From contig OZ038314.1 of assembly GCA_964035775.1 (NCBI GenBank), positions 4,559,275 to 4,623,274 of the forward strand: 64,000 bases of DNA. The letters run 5' to 3'. The stretch is from Osedax frankpressi (taxonomy: Eukaryota > Annelida > Polychaeta > Sabellida > Siboglinidae). The notes beneath the pieces are model-generated. The model made no database searches. It saw only the letters and a program-made list of their open reading frames with translations, and had not been told where the DNA came from. The position numbers were made by a program, and so were the translations under genes. Positions within the stretch are counted from its first letter, which is position 1. Every line of letters begins with the position of its first letter. Shown here piece by piece: positions 55,833 through 64,000 of the stretch.

Positions 55833-56415
55833 AACTATAAATTAAATAACTATAACTTAAATAACCACAAATGAAAAAACTATAAATTAAATAACTATAA
55901 CTTAAATAACTATAATTTAATAACTATAACTTAAATAACTATAACTTAACTAACGATAACTTAATTAACTATAACTTAAATAACTATAAATTAAATAACT
56001 AAACTTAAATTACTATAACTTAAATTACTATTAATTAAATAACTATAACTTAAATAACTATAACTTAAATAACTATAACTTAAATAACTATAACTTAAAT
56101 AACTATAAATTAAATAACTATAAATTAAATATCTATAACTTAAATAACTATAACTTAAATAACTATAACTTAAATAACTATAACTTAAATAACTATAACT
56201 TAAATAACTATTAATTAAATAACTATAACTTAAATAACTATAACTTAAATAACTATAACTTAAATAACTATAACTTAAATAACTATAACTTAAATAACTA
56301 TAACTTAAATAACTATAAATTAAATAACTATAACTTAAATAACTATAACTTAAATAACTATAACTTAAATAACTATAACTTAAATAACTATAACTTAAAT
56401 AACTATAAATTAAAT

Positions 56416-56918
56416 AACTATAAATTCAATAACTATAACTTATATAACTAAAATTTAAATAACTATAACTTAAATAACTATAACTTAAATAACGATAACT
56501 TAATTAACTATAACTTATATAACTATAATTTAAATAATTATAACTTAAATAACTATAACTTAAATAACTATAACTTAAATAACTATAACTTAAATAACTA
56601 TAACTTAAATAACTATAACTTAAATAACTATAACTTAAATAACTATAACTTAAATAACTATAACTTAAATAACTATAATTTAAATAACTATAATAATTAT
56701 AAATTAAATAACTATAAATTAAATAACTATAAATTAAATAACTATAAATTAAATAACTATAAATTAAATAACTATAAATTAAATAACTATAAATTAAATA
56801 ACTATAAATTAAATAACTATAAATTAAATAACTATAACTTAAATAAATATAATTTAATAACTATAACTTAAATAACTATAACTTAAATAACTATAAATTA
56901 AATAACTATTAATTAAAT
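56416..56918. repeat. E/L2 module cut at the duplication junction; empty insertion-site paralog
   Basis: It contains F-type (56,671), AACTATAAT and AATTATAAATTAAAT in the same order as the site occupied by the transposon at 50.2 kb, but uninterrupted. Nine A-run monomers follow, then AAATATAATTTAAT, C, C, A and T types, and then the tandem-duplication junction in place of L2. Confidence 0.87.
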
Positions 56919-57831
56919 AACTATAACTTAAATAACTATAACTTAAATAACTATAACTTAAATAACTATAACTTAAATAACTATAACTTAAATAACTATA
57001 ACTTAAATAACTATAAATTAAATAACTATAACTTAAATAACTATAACTTAAATAACTATAACTTAAATAACTATAACTTAAATAACTATAACTTAAATAA
57101 CTATTAATTAAATAACTATAACTTAAATAACTATAACTTAAATAACTATAACTTAAATAACTATAACTTAAATAACTATAACTTAAATAACTATTAATTA
57201 AATAACTATAACTTAAATAACTATAACTTAAATAACTATAACTTAAATAACTATAACTTAAATAACTATAACTTAAATAACTATGACTTAAATAACCATA
57301 AATGAAAAAACTATAAATTAAATAACTATAACTTAAATAACTATAATTTAATAACTATAACTTAAATAACTATAACTTAACTAACGATAACTTAATTAAC
57401 TCTAACTTAAATAACTATAAATTAAATAACTAAACTTAAATTACTATAACTTAAATTACTATTAATTAAATAACTATAACTTAAATAACTATAACTTAAA
57501 TAACTATAACTTAAATAACTATAAATTAAATAACTATAAATTAAATAACTATAACTTAAATAACTATTACTTAAATAACTATAACTTAAATAACTATAAC
57601 TTAAATAACTATAACTTAAATAACTATTAATTAAATAACTATAACTTAAATAACTATAACTTAAATAACTATAACTTAAATAACTATAACTTAAATAACT
57701 ATAACTTAAATTACTATAACTTAAATAACTATAAATTAAATAACTATAACTTAAATAACTTTAACTTAAATAACTATAACTTAAATAACTATAACTTAAA
57801 TAACTATAACTTAAATAACTATAAATTAAAT

Positions 57832-58587
57832 AACTATAAATTCAATAACTATAACTTATATAACTAAAATTTAAATAACTATAACTTAAATAACTATAAC
57901 TTAAATAACGATAACTTAATTAACTATAACTTATATAACTATAATTTAAATAATTATAACTTAAATAACTATAACTTAAATAACTATAACTTAAATAACT
58001 ATAACTTAAATAACTATAACTTAAATAACTATAACTTAAATAACTATAACTTAAATAACTATAACTTAAATAACTATAACTTAAATAACTATAACTTAAA
58101 TAACTATAATTTAAATAACTATAATAACTATAAATTAAATAACTATAAATTAAATAACTATAAATTAAATAACTATAAATTAAATAACTATAAATTAAAT
58201 AACTATAAATTAAATAACTATAAATTAAATAACTATAAATTAAATAACTATAAATTAAATAACTATAAATTAAATAACTATAAATTAAATAACTATAAAT
58301 TAAATAACTATAAATTAAATAACTATAAATTAAATAACTATAAATTAAATAACTATAAATTAAATAACTATAAATTAAATAACTATAACTTAAATAAATA
58401 TAATTTAATAACTATTACTTAAATAACTATAACTTAAATAACTATAAATTAAATAACTATTAATTAAATAACTATAACTTAAATAAATATCACTTAAATA
58501 GCTATAATATAATAACTATAACTTAAATAACTAAAACTTAAATAATTATAATATAATAACTATAAATTAAATAAATATATCTTAAAT
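57832..58587. repeat. E/L2 module (duplicate of 53,533-54,288)
   Basis: Seventeen A-type monomers (58,126-58,380) and L2 at 58,485, identical in order to its partner 4,299 bp upstream. Confidence 0.86.
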
Positions 58588-58752
58588 AACTATAACTTAA
58601 ATAACTATAACTTAAATAACTATATCTTAAATAACTATAACTTAAATAACTATAAATTAAATAACTATAACTTAAATAACTTTAACTTAAATAACTATAA
58701 CTTAAATAACTATAACTTAAATAACTATAACTTAAATAACTATAAATTAAAT

Positions 58753-59061
58753 AACTATAAATTCAATAACTATAACTTATATAACTAAAATTTAAATAAC
58801 TATAACTTAAATAACTATAACTTAAATAACGATAACTTAATTAACTATAACTTATATAACTATAATTTAAATAATTATAACTTAAATAACTATAACTTAA
58901 ATAACTATAACTTAAATAACTATAACTTAAATAACTATAACTTAAATAACTATAACTTAAATAACTATAACTTAAATAACTATAACTTAAATAACTATAA
59001 CTTAAATAACTATAACTTAAATAACTATAATTTAAATAACTATAATAACTATAAATTAAAT
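58753..59061. repeat. Truncated E/L2 module (duplicate of 54,454-54,762)
   Basis: One A-type monomer follows the 9-bp monomer, then the P-block tail, as in its partner. Confidence 0.85.
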
Positions 59062-59540
59062 AACTAAACTTAAATTACTATAACTTAAATTACTATTAAT
59101 TAAATAACTATAACTTAAATAACTATAACTTAAATAACTATAACTTAAATAACTATAAATTAAATAACTATAAATTAAATAACTATAACTTAAATAACTA
59201 TAACTTAAATAACTATAACTTAAATAACTATAACTTAAATAACTATAACTTAAATAACTATTAATTAAATAACTATAACTTAAATAACTATAACTTAAAT
59301 AACTATAACTTAAATAACTATAACTTAAATAACTATAACTTAAATAACTATAACTTAAATAACTATAACTTAAATAACTATAACTTAAATAACTATAACT
59401 TAAATAACTATAACTTAAATAACTATAAATTAAATAACTATAACTTAAATAACTATAACTTAAATAACTATAACTTAAATAAATATAACTTAAATAACTA
59501 TAACTTAAATAACTATAACTTAAATAACTATAAATTAAAT

Positions 59541-60131
59541 AACTATAAATTCAATAACTATAACTTATATAACTAAAATTTAAATAACTATAACTTAGAT
59601 AACTATAACTTAAATAACGATAACTTAATTAACTATAACTTAGATAACTATAATTTAAATAATTATAACTTAAATAACTATAACTTAAATAACTATAACT
59701 TAAATAACTATAACTTAAATAACTATAACTTAAATAACTATAACTTAAATAACTATAACTTAAATAACTATAACTTAAATAACTATAACTTAAATAACTA
59801 TAACTTAAATAACTATAATTTAAATAACTATAATAACTATAAATTAAATAACTATAAATTAAATAACTATAAATTAAATAACTATAAATTAAATAACTAT
59901 AAATTAAATAACTATAAATTAAATAACTATAACTTAAATAAATATAATTTAATAACTATAACTTAAATAACTATAACTTAAATAACTATAAATTAAATAA
60001 CTATTAATTAAATAACTATAACTTAAATAAATATCACTTAAATAGCTATAATATAATAACTATAACTTAAATAACTAAAACTTAAATAATTATAATATAA
60101 TAACTATAAATTAAATAAATATAACTTAAAT
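59541..60131. repeat. E/L2 module (duplicate of 55,242-55,832)
   Basis: Six A-type monomers, L2 at 60,029, and AACTTAGAT variants, leading to AACCACAAATGAAAA at 60,162. Confidence 0.85.
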
Positions 60132-60714
60132 AACTATAAATTAAATAACTATAACTTAAATAACCACAAATGAAAAAACTATAAATTAAATAACTATAAC
60201 TTAAATAACTATAATTTAATAACTATAACTTAAATAACTATAACTTAACTAACGATAACTTAATTAACTATAACTTAAATAACTATAAATTAAATAACTA
60301 AACTTAAATTACTATAACTTAAATTACTATTAATTAAATAACTATAACTTAAATAACTATAACTTAAATAACTATAACTTAAATAACTATAACTTAAATA
60401 ACTATAAATTAAATAACTATAAATTAAATATCTATAACTTAAATAACTATAACTTAAATAACTATAACTTAAATAACTATAACTTAAATAACTATAACTT
60501 AAATAACTATTAATTAAATAACTATAACTTAAATAACTATAACTTAAATAACTATAACTTAAATAACTATAACTTAAATAACTATAACTTAAATAACTAT
60601 AACTTAAATAACTATAAATTAAATAACTATAACTTAAATAACTATAACTTAAATAACTATAACTTAAATAACTATAACTTAAATAACTATAACTTAAATA
60701 ACTATAAATTAAAT

Positions 60715-61364
60715 AACTATAAATTCAATAACTATAACTTATATAACTAAAATTTAAATAACTATAACTTAAATAACTATAACTTAAATAACGATAACTT
60801 AATTAACTATAACTTATATAACTATAATTTAAATAATTATAACTTAAATAACTATAACTTAAATAACTATAACTTAAATAACTATAACTTAAATAACTAT
60901 AACTTAAATAACTATAACTTAAATAACTATAACTTAAATAACTATAACTTAAATAACTATAACTTAAATAACTATAATTTAAATAACTATAATAATTATA
61001 AATTAAATAACTATAAATTAAATAACTATAAATTAAATAACTATAAATTAAATAACTATAAATTAAATAACTATAAATTAAATAACTATAAATTAAATAA
61101 CTATAAATTAAATAACTATAAATTAAATAACTATAACTTAAATAAATATAATTTAATAACTATAACTTAAATAACTATAACTTAAATAACTATAAATTAA
61201 ATAACTATTAATTAAATAACTATAACTTAAATAAATATCACTTAAATAGCTATAATATAATAACTATAACTTAAATAACTAAAACTTAAATAATTATAAT
61301 ATAATAACTATAAATTAAATAAATATATCTTAAATAACTATAACTTAAATAAATATTATATAAT
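60715..61364. repeat. E/L2 module, complete; second empty insertion-site paralog
   Basis: F-type, AACTATAAT and AATTATAAATTAAAT are contiguous near 60,970-61,008, the uninterrupted form of the transposon target. Nine A-run monomers and L2 at 61,233 follow. Unlike its partner at 56.4 kb it keeps the right half of the module. Confidence 0.87.
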
Positions 61365-63099
61365 AACTATAACTTAAATAACTATAACTTAAATAACTAT
61401 AAATTAAATAACTAAACTTAAATAACTATAACTTAAATTACTATTAATTAAATAACTATAACTTAAATAACTATAACTTAAATAACTATAACTTAAATAA
61501 CTATAACTTAAATAACTATAATTTAAATAACTATAACTTAAATAACTATTAATTAAATAACTATAACTTAAATAACTATAACTTAAATAACTATAACTTA
61601 AATAACTATAAATTAAATAACTATAAATTAAATAACTATAACTTAAATAACTATAACTTAAATAACTATAACTTAAATAACTATAACTTAAATAACTATA
61701 ACTTAAATAACTATAACTTAAATAACCATAAATGAAAAAACTATAAATTAAATAACTATAACTTAAATAACTATAATTTAATAACTATAACTTAAATAAC
61801 TATAACTTAACTAACGATAACTTAATTAACTATAACTTAAATAACTATAAATTAAATAACTAAACTTAAATTACTATAACTTAAATTACTATTAATTAAA
61901 TAACTATAACTTAAATAACTATAACTTAAATAACTATAACTTAAATAACTATAAATTAAATAACTATAAATTAAATAACTATAACTTAAATAACTATAAC
62001 TTAAATAACTATAACTTAAATAACTATAACTTAAATAACTATAACTTAAATAACTATTAATTAAATAACTATAACTTAAATAACTATAACTTAAATAACT
62101 ATAACTTAAATAACTATAACTTAAATAACTATAACTTAAATAACTATAACTTAAATAACTATAACTTAAATAACTATTAATTAAATAACTATAACTTAAA
62201 TAACTATAACTTAAATAACTATAACTTAAATAACTATAACTTAAATAACTATAACTTAAATAACTATAACTTAAATAACTATAACTTAAATAACTATAAA
62301 TTAAATAACTATAACTTAAATAACTATAACTTAAATAACTATAACTTAAATAACTATAACTTAAATAACTATAACTTAAATAACTATTAATTAAATAACT
62401 ATAACTTAAATAACTATAACTTAAATAACTATAACTTAAATAACTATAACTTAAATAACTATAACTTAAATAACTATTAATTAAATAACTATAACTTAAA
62501 TAACTATAACTTAAATAACTATAACTTAAATAACTATAACTTAAATAACTATAACTTAAATAACTATAACTTAAATAACCATAAATGAAAAAACTATAAA
62601 TTAAATAACTATAACTTAAATAACTATAATTTAATAACTATAACTTAAATAACTATAACTTAACTAACGATAACTTAATTAACTCTAACTTAAATAACTA
62701 TAAATTAAATAACTAAACTTAAATTACTATAACTTAAATTACTATTAATTAAATAACTATAACTTAAATAACTATAACTTAAATAACTATAACTTAAATA
62801 ACTATAAATTAAATAACTATAAATTAAATAACTATAACTTAAATAACTATAACTTAAATAACTATAACTTAAATAACTATAACTTAAAAAACTATAACTT
62901 AAATAACTATTAATTAAATAACTATAACTTAAATAACTATAACTTAAATAACTATAACTTAAATAACTATAACTTAAATAACTATAACTTAAATAACTAT
63001 AAATTAAATAACTATAACTTAAATAACTTTAACTTAAATAACTATAACTTAAATAACTATAACTTAAATAACTATAACTTAAATAACTATAAATTAAAT

Positions 63100-63839
63100 A
63101 ACTATAAATTCAATAACTATAACTTATATAACTAAAATTTAAATAACTATAACTTAAATAACTATAACTTAAATAACGATAACTTAATTAACTATAACTT
63201 ATATAACTATAATTTAAATAATTATAACTTAAATAACTATAACTTAAATAACTATAACTTAAATAACTATAACTTAAATAACTATAACTTAAATAACTAT
63301 AACTTAAATAACTATAACTTAAATAACTATAACTTAAATAACTATAACTTAAATAACTATAACTTAAATAACTATAATTTAAATAACTATAATAACTATA
63401 AATTAAATAACTATAAATTAAATAACTATAAATTAAATAACTATAAATTAAATAACTATAAATTAAATAACTATAAATTAAATAACTATAAATTAAATAA
63501 CTATAAATTAAATAACTATAAATTAAATAACTATAAATTAAATAACTATAAATTAAATAACTATAAATTAAATAACTATAAATTAAATAACTATAAATTA
63601 AATAACTATAACTTAAATAAATATAATTTAATAACTATAACTTAAATAACTATAACTTAAATAACTATAAATTAAATAACTATTAATTAAATAACTATAA
63701 CTTAAATAAATATCACTTAAATAGCTATAATATAATAACTATAACTTAAATAACTAAAACTTGAATAATTATAATATAATAACTATAAATTAAATAAATA
63801 TATCTTAAATAACTATAACTTAAATAAATATTATATAAT
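63100..63839. repeat. E/L2 module, last in window
   Basis: Fourteen A-type monomers and L2 at 63,708, with one AACTTGAAT variant near 63,763. Its P-block tail runs directly into a new P block at 63,914 without spacer monomers. Confidence 0.87.
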
Positions 63840-64000
63840 AACTATAACTTAAATAACTATAAATTAAATAACTAAACTTAAATTACTATAACTTAAATTA
63901 CTATTAATTAAATAACCATAAATGAAAAAACTATAAATTAAATAACTATAACTTAAATAACTATAATTTAATAACTATAACTTAAATAACTATAACTTAA

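Larger units (their letters stand above)
52635..56933. repeat. 4,299-bp tandem duplication, copy 1
   Basis: Private features recur 4,299 bp later: ACTATGACTT at 52,986, AACTCTAACT near 53,103, AACTATTACT near 53,270 and 54,114, AAATTACTATAAC near 53,410, AAATATCTATAAC near 56,131, and E monomers at 53,533, 54,454, 55,242 and 56,416. A-runs of 17, 1, 6 and 9 monomers occur in the same order in both copies. Boundaries are approximate to a few monomers because both lie in runs of identical repeats. Confidence 0.88.
56934..61232. repeat. 4,299-bp tandem duplication, copy 2
   Basis: It starts where copy 1 breaks off: at 56,934 the expected L2 segment is replaced by C-type monomers matching those near 52.6 kb. 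At the corresponding position in copy 2 (61,233) the L2 monomer is present. The junction lies in a shared stretch of T-type plus C-type monomers, with a one-monomer (15-bp) offset there, as expected for unequal exchange between misaligned units. Confidence 0.88.
37982..64000. repeat. HOR domain 3: E/L2-rich and rearranged
   Basis: E/L2 modules return at 37,982 and are denser than in domain 1: 15 E monomers in 26 kb against 7 in 20 kb. Several modules are truncated or fused: at 48,227 and 54,762 the module jumps from one A-type monomer straight into the P-block tail, and at 47,380 the L2 segment runs into a P block. Copies at 47.4, 53.0, 57.3 and 62.6 kb share the P-block variant AACTCTAACTTAAAT. 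Copies at 49.3, 55.9 and 60.2 kb share AACCACAAATGAAAA. These markers group the units into families. The domain also contains the transposon at 50.2-51.4 kb. Confidence 0.8.
51401..64000. repeat. 15-bp AT-rich satellite array, right part
   Basis: The same array in the same orientation resumes directly after the transposon. The interrupted F-type monomer is completed (its last two bases are 51,401-51,402), followed by the 9-bp AACTATAAT monomer and a run of A-type monomers, exactly as in the uninterrupted copies elsewhere. The array reaches the last base of the window. It is rich in E/L2 modules and holds most of a 4,299-bp tandem duplication. No gene is visible in it. Confidence 0.97.

Noticed and set aside
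56600-61400. Assembly artefact as the sole cause of the 4,299-bp and 2,087-bp duplications.
   Set aside because: Not excluded, but older and more diverged duplications of the same kind (16-20 kb, 38-43 kb) show that the process is real. It is kept as a finding with a read-based check.
1-64000. Long stop-free frames in the repeat: Asn-Tyr-Asn-Leu-Asn on the + strand and Leu-Ser-Tyr-Ser-Tyr on the - strand, several hundred bases in places (for example about 37.05-37.98 kb, - strand).
   Set aside because: The 15-bp period is a multiple of three, so any monomer frame without a stop stays open automatically. There is no ATG in these frames, T-type monomers stop the + frame and 14-bp monomers shift the - frame. 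No coding signal beyond periodicity.
1-64000. Telomeric repeat array.
   Set aside because: No known telomere motif or G-rich strand is present. The 15-bp monomer lacks G, and the block structure with internal duplications is typical of internal satellite.
1-64000. CRISPR array or other spaced prokaryotic repeat.
   Set aside because: There are no unique spacers between repeats, monomers are contiguous, and no cas-like or bacterial gene is present.

Overview
The window is almost entirely satellite DNA and I see no protein-coding or RNA gene that I can support. About 62.8 of 64 kb is a tandem array of one 15-bp monomer, AACTATAACTTAAAT (8 A, 5 T, 2 C, no G), and its point variants, all in the same orientation. 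Such an array of monomers, organised into higher-order repeats (HORs) and carrying a TTAA-targeting DNA transposon, suggests a nuclear heterochromatic or pericentromeric block of an AT-rich eukaryote, plausibly an invertebrate. Nothing in the window fixes the species.

The array has several nested levels. (1) Base monomers are C-type AACTATAACTTAAAT, A-type AACTATAAATTAAAT, T-type AACTATTAATTAAAT and a rarer F-type AACTATAATTTAAAT. (2) There are two recognisable composite blocks. A 178-bp 'P block' of twelve ordered variant monomers begins with AACCATAAATGAAAA and occurs about 70 times. An 'E/L2 module', typically 0.6-0.7 kb, begins with AACTATAAATTCAAT, passes through a 9-bp truncated monomer and a variable A-type run, and ends in 14-bp monomers around AAATATCACTTAAAT; 22 copies start with E. 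(3) Units of about 0.55-0.8 kb (P block plus spacer monomers) and about 2.5 kb (with E/L2 module) are built from these. (4) Multi-kilobase tandem duplications are laid over that: about 2.2 kb at 16.3-20.5 kb, 2,087 bp at 24.4-28.6 kb and 4,299 bp at 52.6-61.2 kb.

Layout: 1-20.2 kb is a domain with both P blocks and E/L2 modules. From 20.2 to 38.0 kb there are P blocks but no E/L2 module. From 38.0 to 64.0 kb the modules return, denser and more rearranged. The array is broken once, at 50,224-51,396, by a 1,173-bp non-autonomous transposon with near-perfect 20/21-bp inverted termini starting with a G-tract and a TTAA target duplication. Uninterrupted paralogs of its insertion site lie near 56.68 and 60.98 kb.

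The main points for follow-up are the abrupt domain change at 20.2/38.0 kb, the recent large tandem duplications with breakpoints in P blocks or shared monomer runs, the near-total absence of G on one strand with CpG confined to one monomer type, and the single transposon among thousands of TTAA sites. I did not find a convincing new gene system here. All positions and counts were read by eye and may be off by a monomer in places.
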